Origin: Paenibacillus sp. 1781tsa1
GTDB lineage: Bacteria > Bacillota > Bacilli > Paenibacillales > Paenibacillaceae
Assembly (NCBI RefSeq): GCF_024159265.1
Contig: NZ_JAMYWY010000001.1
Span: 3,844,001-3,908,000, forward strand
DNA length: 64,000 nucleotides
Direction of reading: 5' to 3'
Positions 37,439-47,070 of this stretch are shown one piece after another. Made by a program: the position numbers and the translations under genes. A model generated the notes under the pieces. The model made no database searches. It was not told where the DNA came from and saw only the letters and a program-made list of their open reading frames with translations. How positions within the stretch are numbered: the stretch's first letter is position 1; each line of letters starts with the position of its first letter.

Positions 37439-39412
37439 TCAATTCAACCCTATTTGCTGGCGTATCCCTTCCATAATGTCTGAGATCTCCCGTGGATCTA
37501 CAGTTAGGGAATCCTTATGTTTCTCCTCTACAATGCCCATGGTCTGACGCTTCAGGTAGTCTCTCAGTGCAAGCGGAGCATTCAGCAATGCCTGATTCAG
37601 CGTTACCTGCATCTCATCGCTCCATATGTCTTCAAATTGTTCCCGCGCCTTGCCATAGGCGAACTCCTCCTGCTTACGCGCTCGCTTGGCTCGCATTTGT
37701 TCGGTATCGCTCTCGTTTAGCTCCAAGCCGTCAATCACAACACCGTATAACTCAAGAGCTTTCTCCGTGGATACCAGCCCTCTTCTTACATCTTCTAGAA
37801 CCAGACGAGAATCACGTTCATACGGATCGCCATATCCGCCTCCGCCTTGCGAAAGGAACGTAACCGTTTCTCCAGGCTGAAGTAACAGCTCATCAATTCT
37901 TCCCAGATGATGCTCACTTGCACGCCCAGCATTAAAAATCGCTTCTCCATGTGAACCTACACCACCACCGAGCCTGCCCCACGGCTGAAACTCCATACGC
38001 TCCATGTTTCTAGCCGTCAATACAGTATCCGGTGTTAGAATTCTGACACACAGGTCAATCCCGCTTCCACCCCGGAAGGTTCCCGCACCTGCCGAGTCAG
38101 TACGAAGACCATAATGCTCGATTAACACAGGCATTTCGGATTCCACCGTTTCCGCAGGAATATTCCGAAGATGACCGACCGCAAAATCCATGCCGTCAAT
38201 CCCGTCTTTCATCGGCCTAGCTCCCGAACCTCCGCAGATCGGCTGAATTACGCCCACCTTTTTCTTGCCATCGGATGCATCTGTCATCGCCATCATGACG
38301 ATGCAGGCTTGTCCAGCTCCTGCCGCGGGGACCATATTGCCCTGAGCTTTCCCCAGGGCTCCCGTGATTACGTCCATCAGCCGAATAAAGGTCGCGGCAC
38401 GTGCCCCAACAGCTGCCATCGGCTCCGGATTAAGCACGGAAGCAGGCGGCGCGTAATTTCGCACCATGCGAATCATGCCCGAATTCCAAGGAATGGTCGG
38501 ATCGAGTGTACGGAAATAACGAATGAGTGCGGGTACCAGCATGTAATGTCCCTGTTGATTGTGGGTAGGGATATTGAATGAAGCCCTGACCTGAGGATCG
38601 GTGCCGCTAAAGTCCAGATGAATGTCACTGCTTGCAATCGTCATCTTGCAACGCAACCGAATAGGATATCCCCCTGGTCCTTTCTCCAGATAGTCCCAGA
38701 AGTCATAGGATCCGTCCGGAATATCCTGCACAATGGCACGGGCCTTCAGCTCGGCGTATTCCAGCAAATGTTCGATGCCCTGCTGAATTTTTTCCACGCC
38801 ATAACGTGCAATAAGTTCCTCAAGCCGCTGCTCTCCCCGATTCAATGCAGCCATAAGCGCTTTGAGATCACCGAGATTTTGCTCCGGAATTCGGCTGTTG
38901 TCCAGAAACATGCGCAGGATCTGCTCGTTCAGAACACCAGCTTCATACAGCTTGACTGGTGCAATACGAATGCCTTCCATATGAATATCGTAGGCGCTGG
39001 GAGATACACTCCCCGGTACCTTGCCACCCACGTCAGAAGAATGAACAAAGCACATGCCGTATGCAATAATACGCTCTTCGTGAAAATAAGGCTTGATGAG
39101 ATGAATGTCTGGAAGGTGTGTGACCATGCCTTTGGTAGAATATGGATCATTACATATGACGAGATCCCCTTCCTTCCAGTCTTCTATACTGTTAATGGTC
39201 GCAGCAGCAGGAATGCCCAGGGACAGATTGTAGCCCGTCTCCAGCGGCGAGCCGAACGTTTCCCCGGATGGAGATAAGAGGTAGGTTCCAAAATCGCCCG
39301 TTTCTTTGACAAAAGCGGTGAATCCTGTGCGCAGAACGACATTCGCCATTTCTTCCACGGCGGCTTGAATCCGGTTGTTGAAAATCTCAAGAAAGACCTT
39401 GTCACCGATCAT
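37439..39412 (-). CDS. hyuB: Hydantoinase B/oxoprolinase family protein
   Basis: A 657-residue B subunit of an ATP-dependent amidohydrolase that opens hydantoins, 5-oxoproline or related cyclic imides. Characteristic parts are DPYSTKGMVTHLPDIHLI, HSSDVGG (metal-site region) and SQGGGGYGDP near the end. Its ATG overlaps the hyuA stop by four bases. With HyuA it should form the complete enzyme. Which ring it opens cannot be told from sequence alone. Confidence 0.9.
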   Translation of the reverse strand: MIGDKVFLEIFNNRIQAAVEEMANVVLRTGFTAFVKETGDFGTYLLSPSGETFGSPLETGYNLSLGIPAAATINSIEDWKEGDLVICNDPYSTKGMVTHLPDIHLIKPYFHEERIIAYGMCFVHSSDVGGKVPGSVSPSAYDIHMEGIRIAPVKLYEAGVLNEQILRMFLDNSRIPEQNLGDLKALMAALNRGEQRLEELIARYGVEKIQQGIEHLLEYAELKARAIVQDIPDGSYDFWDYLEKGPGGYPIRLRCKMTIASSDIHLDFSGTDPQVRASFNIPTHNQQGHYMLVPALIRYFRTLDPTIPWNSGMIRMVRNYAPPASVLNPEPMAAVGARAATFIRLMDVITGALGKAQGNMVPAAGAGQACIVMMAMTDASDGKKKVGVIQPICGGSGARPMKDGIDGMDFAVGHLRNIPAETVESEMPVLIEHYGLRTDSAGAGTFRGGSGIDLCVRILTPDTVLTARNMERMEFQPWGRLGGGVGSHGEAIFNAGRASEHHLGRIDELLLQPGETVTFLSQGGGGYGDPYERDSRLVLEDVRRGLVSTEKALELYGVVIDGLELNESDTEQMRAKRARKQEEFAYGKAREQFEDIWSDEMQVTLNQALLNAPLALRDYLKRQTMGIVEEKHKDSLTVDPREISDIMEGIRQQIGLN

Positions 39413-41457
39413 GCTTCCACCTCCCCAATCACGTTTCCGTAGGCATCCCGGTGTACCTTAAATCCAGGCGGGATAAAGATCGTTGTATCATATTCCTCCA
39501 CAATAATAGGCCCGGGGATGGGAGCATCCACCTGTGGAATCTGTCCCCTTTTAAGTACCTTAGCTGTCTGCTGTACATGGTCAAAGGTAATGATCCGTTC
39601 TTCCGCTTCACTCTCATCGAATGGAAAATTTGCTGGAGCTACCGTGTTATGAGTAGGCAAAACACCAACAATGGTCGCTCTGAGACTTACAAACATAACC
39701 TCCGCCTCTGGCTGACTAATGCCAAACACGTTTTGGTAAGATGAATGGAATTTCATTCCTGCCTTTTTAGGGTCTTCAATTTCTTCCAATGTCAGCGTGA
39801 CCTCAAGATCAAATGCTTGTCCTTCATAGCGCATATCCGCACTGTATAGGCAATAGATATTGTCCAGCTTGACACCGCCTCGCGCTTCCTCATCGACCCA
39901 GCTTCGTCCCTGGTTTTCCAGTTCAGCGAAAAGAGAACCTAATTCGCCAGACACTAAAGTCTGGGTGCTTTTATGTAACGTATAAACGAAATCATTGCGA
40001 AGATTGGCAACCGTGCAGCCCATGGCACACAGCGTTCCCGGAGATGGCGGGATCAGCACTCTGCCAATGCCTACCTCACGTGCCATCAGAAAAGCATGCA
40101 TCGGGCCAGCTCCACCATATGCGAGCAACGTAAAATCACGAGGATCAACACCCTTGCGAGCCATTAGGGGAGAAAACTGGGCATACATATTGGCGGTTGC
40201 TACATCGAGAATGGCTTGCGCAGTATGTTCAGCATTCAGTCCAAGCTTCTCTCCCAGATTGGATAGAGCACGCTCTGCAAGTTCGGGATACAGACGCATT
40301 TGTCCACCAAGGAAACGATCAGCATGCAAGATACCGAGCTGTAGATAGGCATCTGTGGTTGTCGGCTCTTCTCCCCCGCGCTGATAGCATGCCGGACCCG
40401 GGTTGGCTCCCGCGCTACGTGGTCCAACCTTGAGTACGCCTACGGAATCAAGCCAGGCAATTGAACCCCCACCTGCTCCTATAGCCGTTACATCAACAGC
40501 AGGAATGATGACAGGAAAATCACCAACCTTGTTTTCGGATGAATAGGTTGGTTCTTTGTCAATCAGAGCAACATCAACGCTTGTCCCGCCCATGTCAAAT
40601 GTGATGACCTGATGAATCCCAGCTCGTTCAGCGATATGGGTCGCGGCGATTACGCCGGAAGCAGGCCCTGATAGAAGCGTGCGTACCGGTTCATTAGCCG
40701 CTCTGGCAGCTGTCATAATTCCACCGTTGGACATGGTGGACAGCAAGTTGGCTTTGAGGCCATACGCCTGAATCCCTTCTTGCAGACGCAGGAAGTAAGA
40801 CCCCATCCTTTCACCTACATAAGCATTCATCGCCGTTGCGAGTGTTCGTTCGAACTCACGCTGTTGTGGCCAGATAGCGCTGCTTCGGCAGAGGAACAGT
40901 TGTGGATAACGTTCCCTGATCAGATCTTCCGCAAGCTGTTCATGAGCAGGATTCACATAAGCATGCAAAAAACTGATGGCCAAAGCTGTAACGCCATCCT
41001 CCACCAGCTCATGCACCGCTTGCAACAGCTGTTCTTGATTCAGTGGCTGGAGTATCCCCCCACTCGCAATCACCCGTTCATCAACTTCCTTAACGCGATG
41101 TCTCGGCACTAACGGATCTGTCTTGTCACCGTACAGATTGGTTGTATCCTCAAGTCGCAACCGCCGGATCTCAAGAATATCGCGGAATCCTTTAGTGACC
41201 AACAGGCCTGTAACAGCACCATTTCGTTCGATTAACGTGTTGACGCCAAGTGTTGTTCCATGCACAAATAGATCAATCTCACGAATGTTCACGCCATTTG
41301 CCTTGAGTTGATCAAGTACGTTGAAAATCGCCTGTTCTGGAGCTGCTGCAATCGATGGCGTCTTCAGCGCCGCAATCACCCTGTTCTGATGGTCCATCAC
41401 CAGTGCATCCGTGAAAGTACCTCCGATATCTATGCCTAAACGATAGAGTGTGTCCAC
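39409..41457 (-). CDS. hyuA: Hydantoinase A/oxoprolinase family protein
   Basis: A 682-residue A subunit with an ASKHA ATPase fold. The phosphate motif LGIDIGGTFTDALV is at the N-terminus, with FDMGGTSVDVALID in the second half and the AYGGAGPMHAF motif about residues 447-457. It uses ATP to activate a cyclic amide before hydrolysis with HyuB. It is the first enzyme gene, 41 bases after the regulator gene. Confidence 0.92.
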   Translation of the reverse strand: MDTLYRLGIDIGGTFTDALVMDHQNRVIAALKTPSIAAAPEQAIFNVLDQLKANGVNIREIDLFVHGTTLGVNTLIERNGAVTGLLVTKGFRDILEIRRLRLEDTTNLYGDKTDPLVPRHRVKEVDERVIASGGILQPLNQEQLLQAVHELVEDGVTALAISFLHAYVNPAHEQLAEDLIRERYPQLFLCRSSAIWPQQREFERTLATAMNAYVGERMGSYFLRLQEGIQAYGLKANLLSTMSNGGIMTAARAANEPVRTLLSGPASGVIAATHIAERAGIHQVITFDMGGTSVDVALIDKEPTYSSENKVGDFPVIIPAVDVTAIGAGGGSIAWLDSVGVLKVGPRSAGANPGPACYQRGGEEPTTTDAYLQLGILHADRFLGGQMRLYPELAERALSNLGEKLGLNAEHTAQAILDVATANMYAQFSPLMARKGVDPRDFTLLAYGGAGPMHAFLMAREVGIGRVLIPPSPGTLCAMGCTVANLRNDFVYTLHKSTQTLVSGELGSLFAELENQGRSWVDEEARGGVKLDNIYCLYSADMRYEGQAFDLEVTLTLEEIEDPKKAGMKFHSSYQNVFGISQPEAEVMFVSLRATIVGVLPTHNTVAPANFPFDESEAEERIITFDHVQQTAKVLKRGQIPQVDAPIPGPIIVEEYDTTIFIPPGFKVHRDAYGNVIGEVEA

Positions 41458-41498
41458 AAGCTCAACTCCTTTAACACCGGGTTTCGTTCAAAGGTGTT

Positions 41499-42227
41499 TT
41501 ATTGGTTTTGCATGGCGAAATAACGTTTGACATCATTGATCATTTGGTTAATATGGTTCACCATTGCCGCTTCAGCCTGCTCTGGAGAGCCGGCTATAAT
41601 AGCATCCAGAATCTGCTGATGGTCCACAACTAATTCACTTCCTACTCTCCGGCGAATATATGCTGTCTCCAGAAAATCACGGCTTGTCTCCCATACCAGT
41701 TCAACCGCGTGCAGAAGAATTTGGTTTTGCGCAGCATAAGCCAGCAATCTGTGAAACTCCCGGTCCTGCTCGTATGGTATAATATTTTTGGAAAGCAATT
41801 CATACTGGTTCGCAATCGATGCTTGCAACAGTAATATGTATTCTTTCGAGGCACGCTCTGCTGCCAGGGAAGCGATCTCCCGCTCAAGTGCCCTTCTGGC
41901 AACGAGAACATCCAGCAGTGCCTTTTCCCCGGAATGATTTAACATCTGAATTAACTGTGAATTCACACTTTTTTGCTGCAAATCTCTTTCCAGTGTCTTC
42001 ATTCGGTCCAGACCCTGTTCGGTCAGAGTCCTTCCCTTGCGACCTTCCAGAACCGTAAAACCTTCAACATCCATCTCCATAAGTCTTCTTCCGATGGTTG
42101 CCTGACTCAGACCATACGTTTTGCCCAAAGTATGAACCAACGTACTAGCCCCGATGGGAGCGCTGGCGTCTCGAAGCTGCTTCAGCAGTTCGTATTCCAA
42201 CTCCATTTCGTTTAGCTCAGGACCCAC
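41499..42227 (-). CDS. FCD-domain transcriptional regulator with an unusual N-terminal winged helix
   Basis: A 242-residue regulator. The N-terminus is a winged helix (YGLSQATIGRRLMEMDVEGFTVLEGRKGR, about residues 34-62) closer to NrpR-type than to classic GntR. The C-terminus is an all-helical FCD domain (EQDREFHRLLAYAAQ, VDHQQILDAIIAGS). It starts at GTG 42227 after GGGGGG. It is first in the hydantoinase-ABC operon, transcribed in the same direction, and likely controls it. Confidence 0.85.
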   Translation of the reverse strand: MGPELNEMELEYELLKQLRDASAPIGASTLVHTLGKTYGLSQATIGRRLMEMDVEGFTVLEGRKGRTLTEQGLDRMKTLERDLQQKSVNSQLIQMLNHSGEKALLDVLVARRALEREIASLAAERASKEYILLLQASIANQYELLSKNIIPYEQDREFHRLLAYAAQNQILLHAVELVWETSRDFLETAYIRRRVGSELVVDHQQILDAIIAGSPEQAEAAMVNHINQMINDVKRYFAMQNQ

Positions 42228-42397
42228 TGCATTTCCCCCCTCTTAAATACTTAATTGTTATTAATTATGCTTTTAGTTGTTACTCATTGATGATTAACGA
42301 TAGTATAACTTCAAGCCATCTCAGTTTCAACAAATCTCATCAAATTAGTACGAATTATTCACTTCCGCTTTAATATTACGTTTACTAATTCGACATT

Positions 42398-42453
42398 AAA
42401 AAAGAGCATTTCACATCCTTTATTCCAACATTTAGCTGGAGGATGCAAACTGC
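42398..42453 (-). terminator. Probable terminator of the fucose operon
   Basis: On the minus strand the arms GCAGTTTGCATCC and GGATGTGAAATGC pair at most positions and are followed by CTCTTTTTT. Confidence 0.6.
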
Positions 42454-42510
42454 CCTTAAGATAGTAATATTTTGAATCATGAACACACTCACGAATGAAC
42501 AAATAAGGTC

Positions 42511-43173
42511 TCAGGACTTGAGTTGTTGCAGCAACTGCACACGGTATGCTTCACTCTCAAGAGATTGGATTTCCTTGTATTCTTCGGCAGTAAGTACTTT
42601 AGGTTCCCCTGCTGCCTTGGCGATCATATACACCTTCGCACTTTCTTCCACTACCTGGGTGCGGTAATGGGCTTCACGGAGGTTTTTACCCGTTGTGACC
42701 AATCCGTGATTGACGAGAATGAGTGCCGTATGTTCTTCGACCTTTGCTGAGACTGCGTCCGCGAGAAGTTTGGTCGTTGGCAGAACGTATGGCACGAATC
42801 CAATATCGCCCACCAATGCCGACTGATCAGGAAACAAGTGTGGCAATTCATCGAAAACGAGACTGAGTGCGATTGTATATGCCGGATGTGTATGTACAAT
42901 GGCTTGAATATCCGGATTCACACGATAGCTGTACAGATGCATCAATACTTCAGAGGAAGGGCGTGTTGCTCCGGCCCGAGTCTCTCCGGTCGCAATATCA
43001 ATTGCAATCCATTCTTCAGGCTCCAGATCTTCAAGCGCGTAACCACTCGGAGACAACAACATCGTCCCCTCCGAACGGGCGCTGAGATTACCACCTGGGC
43101 CTACGACCAGTCCTTGGGCAACTGCTCTGCGGGCATATTTCGTCAACTCTTCCCTTATTTGCTGTTCAGACAT
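42511..43173 (-). CDS. fucA: Class II aldolase, L-fuculose-phosphate aldolase-like
   Basis: About 220 residues. The zinc ligands fit HTHPAY (about 94-99) and NHG (about 152-154); the SARSEGTMLLSPSG opening region binds phosphate. It should cleave L-fuculose-1-phosphate to lactaldehyde and DHAP, matching the isomerase and kinase in the same operon. ATG 43173 is preferred over the upstream GTG codons. A rhamnulose-phosphate or other class II aldolase role is the alternative. Last gene of the operon. Confidence 0.88.
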   Translation of the reverse strand: MSEQQIREELTKYARRAVAQGLVVGPGGNLSARSEGTMLLSPSGYALEDLEPEEWIAIDIATGETRAGATRPSSEVLMHLYSYRVNPDIQAIVHTHPAYTIALSLVFDELPHLFPDQSALVGDIGFVPYVLPTTKLLADAVSAKVEEHTALILVNHGLVTTGKNLREAHYRTQVVEESAKVYMIAKAAGEPKVLTAEEYKEIQSLESEAYRVQLLQQLKS

Positions 43174-43244
43174 GTTCCTCACCACTCCTCGAACTTTTCT
43201 TTTTTAGCATTTTATGTCCATGCTCATTGTATTGAATCTGTTCA

Positions 43245-44735
43245 TTACCTTATGATTTGATTCAGACTTTGGTAGTTCTCATAAGCTTCTTGCCACACCT
43301 CTGTATCCGCAGGTTCATAGGTCTCGGGGGAAAAGGAAGTAGCCATGACCTCCCGGACCTCAGCCAAGCTACTCACTTCTACATGTGCAAGGAATTGCAG
43401 CATGCAATTCCCGGCTGAAGTTGCCTCTGCCGGGCCTGCCACCACCGGTACGCCGGCTGCATTGGCTGTAAACTGGCACAATAGTCGGTTGTGCACACCG
43501 CCACCAACCATATGAATGACACCAGGTCTTGTACCTGTAATCAACTGCAGTTCATCCAGCGTCTGTCTGAATTCCAGAGCAAGACTTTCCAGAATGCAGC
43601 GTACAACCGCTCCAGTCGTTTCAGGTATTGTCTGTCCGCTGGCATTGCATTGTTGCCATATTCGCTCAACCATATTCCCTGGCGCCAAATATACGCTATC
43701 TCCCGGCGATACGTAACTTATATGCGGCGCTGCCAAGGTAGCCAATTGAATCAGTTCTTCATGTGTAAAAAGTTGATTCTCCCGCTCCCACTGTCGTTTG
43801 CATTCCTGTAGCAGCCACAAACCTGAACGATTTTTCAGGGTACGTACTTTACCACTTACGGTCCCTTCATTGGTGAATCCCAATGCAAGACTTCGGTCAT
43901 CCAATACAGGTGTATCACGCTCCACACCCATAAGAGACCAGGTTCCACAGCTGATAAAAGCGAAATTCGAATCCATCGCAGGGATGGCTGCCAAGGCAGA
44001 TGCGGTATCATGTGAGCCCACAGAGACTACCTGCATCGGTCCAGTCCGTAATTCGGCGCATAAATCATTCGTTAACTGCCCCAGCACGGTACCAGGCTGA
44101 ACGAGTTTTGGAAATAATGTTTCCGGTATACCAAGACGTCCAATCAGTTGCTCATTCCAACGCGCCTCTCCTGCATGCAACAGCCCGCTGGTACTTGCAA
44201 TCGTATACTCACAAGCCTGCTGACCGGATAGATAATAGTGAAACAAATCTGGCATAAATAACATGCGTACATCCGGACGCAAACCTTTGACATGCTCTCG
44301 CACACTGCCTAGCAATTGGAATACCGTATTGATTTGCTGCGGCAGAACGCCAGACATGGCGTACAGTTCTTCTTCTTTCACAAGGTGCAGAACTTCTTCC
44401 ATCCACTGCGCATTGCGTGCCTCCCGATAGTGACGTGGATTCGAGCATAATCTTCCCGCCCCATCTACCAGTCCATAGTCCACTCCCCACGTATCCACAG
44501 CTATAGAACGGACCGTTGGAGAGACGCCTTGCGTCCCTTTCACAATGCCTTGTTTTAATTCATGAAAAAGTCGCAGGAAATCCCAATACAATCCATCCCC
44601 CAGCTGCACGGGTTCATTGTTGAATCGATGTAATTCTTGTAACGAGAGTCTGTTTCCATCAAAAGAACCCCGGACTACCCGTCCACTACCGGCGCCGTAA
44701 TCGGCAGCAAGCACATGTGTTGCTTGATTGCCCAT
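43245..44735 (-). CDS. FGGY-family kinase, rhamnulokinase-like (probable fuculokinase)
   Basis: About 496 residues. The FGGY start VLAADYGAGSGRVVRGSFDG and the ATP-site segments FISCGTWSLMG and GGGVHNRLLCQFTA mark the rhamnulokinase branch. Lying between an L-fucose isomerase and a fuculose-phosphate aldolase, it probably phosphorylates L-fuculose rather than rhamnulose. AGGAGG sets the start at 44735, not 44819. A stable hairpin at 44801-44839 precedes it. Confidence 0.88.
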   Translation of the reverse strand: MGNQATHVLAADYGAGSGRVVRGSFDGNRLSLQELHRFNNEPVQLGDGLYWDFLRLFHELKQGIVKGTQGVSPTVRSIAVDTWGVDYGLVDGAGRLCSNPRHYREARNAQWMEEVLHLVKEEELYAMSGVLPQQINTVFQLLGSVREHVKGLRPDVRMLFMPDLFHYYLSGQQACEYTIASTSGLLHAGEARWNEQLIGRLGIPETLFPKLVQPGTVLGQLTNDLCAELRTGPMQVVSVGSHDTASALAAIPAMDSNFAFISCGTWSLMGVERDTPVLDDRSLALGFTNEGTVSGKVRTLKNRSGLWLLQECKRQWERENQLFTHEELIQLATLAAPHISYVSPGDSVYLAPGNMVERIWQQCNASGQTIPETTGAVVRCILESLALEFRQTLDELQLITGTRPGVIHMVGGGVHNRLLCQFTANAAGVPVVAGPAEATSAGNCMLQFLAHVEVSSLAEVREVMATSFSPETYEPADTEVWQEAYENYQSLNQIIR

Positions 44736-44800
44736 TCTTTCAAGCCTCCTTAACTCTACGCGATAAGCCGTATTCGAGTTCTGAACATAGCTTTCAAGAG

Positions 44801-44839
44801 AACGCCATGTTACCTTCATTTCATAAGGAACATGGCGTT
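44801..44839 (-). promoter_or_regulatory. Intercistronic hairpin between fucI and the kinase gene
   Basis: AACGCCATGTT at 44801-44811 is perfectly complementary to AACATGGCGTT at 44829-44839. There is no strong T-run, so it may tune the fucI to kinase expression ratio by attenuation or mRNA processing. Confidence 0.6.
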
Positions 44840-44860
44840 TGACAGGAATGGAACTTTATT

Positions 44861-46651
44861 TTAGCGATATAACGGGCCAAACACATTGCAAGCACGGTAG
44901 TCTGCGCTCTCCGGTTCACTTGTGCCGAATAATCCCCATGCACGCGGACGGAAAATCTCCGATTCAGGTACATTATGCATATTTACCGGAATGCGTAGCA
45001 TGGAAGCGAGCGTAATCAGATCTGCACCGATGTGTCCATACGAGATGGAGCCATGGTTCGCACCCCACTGATTCATGACCTCGTATACGGAAGTAAACGC
45101 TCCCGATCCGGTTAGAACAGGTGCAAACCAGGTGGATGGCCATGTTGGATCTGTTCGCTGATCCAGCGTATCATGCACATCTTCAGGCAGATCAACCGTG
45201 TAACCCTGAGCGATCTGCAGCACTGGTCCCAGTCCTTTGACGAGATTCAGACGTGTCATCGTTACAGGCATACCACCTTTGGTCAGGAAATCCGCAGAAT
45301 AGCCGCCCCCGCGGAAATATTCAACGGATGCCGGTCTCCACGATGTGGCTTTCAGACAGTCCTGAACTTCCTCATCTGTAATTTCCCAGAAAGGCTTAAG
45401 GACAGGCTTCCCGTCTCTGGACTGTTGTCCTGTGCCATCCAAAGCTGCGGAACCGGAGTTAATCAGATGCAGAATGCCATCCTTCGCGTTTCCTTCCAAC
45501 TGATGCCCCGTCACACGCTGTACCGAATCCGGACTCCAATACGTACGCACATCAGCGAAGATCTGAGCCGTATGTGTGAGCAACGAACCAAACAACATGG
45601 ACACACCATTCAAGCTATCATTCTCTGTTGCAACCAGATAGGGCGCACGCTTGCCATTCCAGTCAAAGGAAGAGTTTAATATGGACTCCAGAAAATCTCC
45701 GTTCGGAGAATGGTCCGTCCACTGCCGTTGTCCCTGGAAGCCGGATACAATCGCGTGGTGGCCCATCGATTCTTCTGTAAACCCAAGCTCTGCCAACCTT
45801 GGGTTGCCCGCCATCAAGTCACGCACGATTTGGGTCATTTTCACAACCGTTTCCCATTCGTACTCTTTGCGTTTGCGATCCGTTTGCAGATGGGCAGCGT
45901 TGTTGTCCGGACCTTCGCTACAATTCTCCTTCACCCATGCCAGCGCGAGTTTATACTCCTCGGGGTCGTAGATTTCTTCTTCGATACGGCGAGTAAGTTC
46001 GCTCATATCCACGTATTCATTGCGCATACCCAGATACTCCTGGAAAAATGAATCGTTCACAATCGAACCCGCAATCCCCATGGATACTGATCCAATGGAT
46101 AGATAAGCTTGCCCTTTCAAGCTAGCGGCTGCAAGACCCGCACGACTGAACCGAAGCAATTTCTCGCGCACGTCATCGGGAATCGTTGTATCTCCGCCGT
46201 CCTGCACATCCTCTCCATAGATCCCAAAGGCCGGAATTCCCTTCTGTGCATGGGCAGAGAGTACCGCTGCCAAATATACTGCACCCGGACGTTCAGTCCC
46301 GTTAAAACCCCAGATGGCAGTAGGGATGGATGGCGACATATCCATGGTTTCCGTACCATAACACCAGCATGGTGTCACGGTGATCGTTACGCCCACATTG
46401 GAACGACTGAACAATTCAGATGCTGCGGCCGCCTCGGCCACACCGCCAATACAAGTCTCAGCGACAACACATTCCACCGCGGAACCGTCTGGATAACGCA
46501 GTTCGGCTGCAAGCAGCTCGGCAACGGATGTCGCCATCCGCATCGTCTGCTCTTCCAGTGACTCACGAACCCCTTTGCGTCTTCCATCAATCGTCGGACG
46601 AATACCAATCTTGGGGAAAGCCTGCTTATAACGATAATCCTGATGTGTCAT
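44861..46651 (-). CDS. fucI: L-fucose isomerase
   Basis: About 596 residues, the family's usual length. It converts L-fucose to L-fuculose (some members also take D-arabinose). Recognisable are [19 protein letters not shown] at the start, the [14 protein letters not shown] segment carrying metal-ligand acids, [10 protein letters not shown] and the C-terminal [28 protein letters not shown] fixes the start at 46651. First gene of the operon; a cre site (46820-46833) and a LacI-type operator (46968-46989) lie upstream. Confidence 0.95.
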   Translation of the reverse strand: MTHQDYRYKQAFPKIGIRPTIDGRRKGVRESLEEQTMRMATSVAELLAAELRYPDGSAVECVVAETCIGGVAEAAAASELFSRSNVGVTITVTPCWCYGTETMDMSPSIPTAIWGFNGTERPGAVYLAAVLSAHAQKGIPAFGIYGEDVQDGGDTTIPDDVREKLLRFSRAGLAAASLKGQAYLSIGSVSMGIAGSIVNDSFFQEYLGMRNEYVDMSELTRRIEEEIYDPEEYKLALAWVKENCSEGPDNNAAHLQTDRKRKEYEWETVVKMTQIVRDLMAGNPRLAELGFTEESMGHHAIVSGFQGQRQWTDHSPNGDFLESILNSSFDWNGKRAPYLVATENDSLNGVSMLFGSLLTHTAQIFADVRTYWSPDSVQRVTGHQLEGNAKDGILHLINSGSAALDGTGQQSRDGKPVLKPFWEITDEEVQDCLKATSWRPASVEYFRGGGYSADFLTKGGMPVTMTRLNLVKGLGPVLQIAQGYTVDLPEDVHDTLDQRTDPTWPSTWFAPVLTGSGAFTSVYEVMNQWGANHGSISYGHIGADLITLASMLRIPVNMHNVPESEIFRPRAWGLFGTSEPESADYRACNVFGPLYR

Positions 46652-46819
46652 ACTAAAGTGTCCTCCTTCAATTCGTTTCATAGAATTTGGGTTGAATTGA
46701 GAAATCTTTTGTCTGATCCAAGTGTATTGAATGGCGTGAGATAATGACGGAAATACAACCGATACCCGGGCGGCACACAAGAACTGCATACACAGATTAT
46801 CCAGAGCCTTCTCGACTAT

Positions 46820-46833
46820 TGAATACGTTTACA
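46820..46833 (-). promoter_or_regulatory. cre site upstream of fucI
   Basis: TGAATACGTTTACA matches the CcpA consensus TGWAANCGNTNWCA at 13 of 14 positions. Confidence 0.65.
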
Positions 46834-46967
46834 TATTTAAAAAAGAAAAAATACCAATAAACCATTTCATTAATCAGCTTTGTATGTAGTTCCCCTATTC
46901 TAGAAAATGGAACGTGCATGAGCGAATTTAACAAAATGGTTTATGTAGTAGTGACGTTCAGAACCCT

Positions 46968-46989
46968 TTAGGGTTATCGGTAACCCTAA
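46968..46989. promoter_or_regulatory. LacI-type operator
   Basis: TTAGGGTTATC and GGTAACCCTAA form an inverted repeat with one mismatch and the central CG usual for LacI-family sites. A further AACCC half site directly precedes it. It is 82 bases upstream of the LacI gene start. Confidence 0.75.
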
Positions 46990-47070
46990 CATAGCATGAG
47001 CCTATCTTGCTGTCAATTGGCATTATCCTATAGAATGGTAAGACTATGTTGCGGAAAGGTTAGGTCCCTA

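Larger units (their letters stand above)
46652..47070. promoter_or_regulatory. Divergent control region between fucI and the LacI gene
   Basis: A 419-base gap without a gene. It holds a cre site at 46820-46833 and a LacI-type operator at 46968-46989, and is otherwise AT-rich promoter DNA for both directions. Confidence 0.7.
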
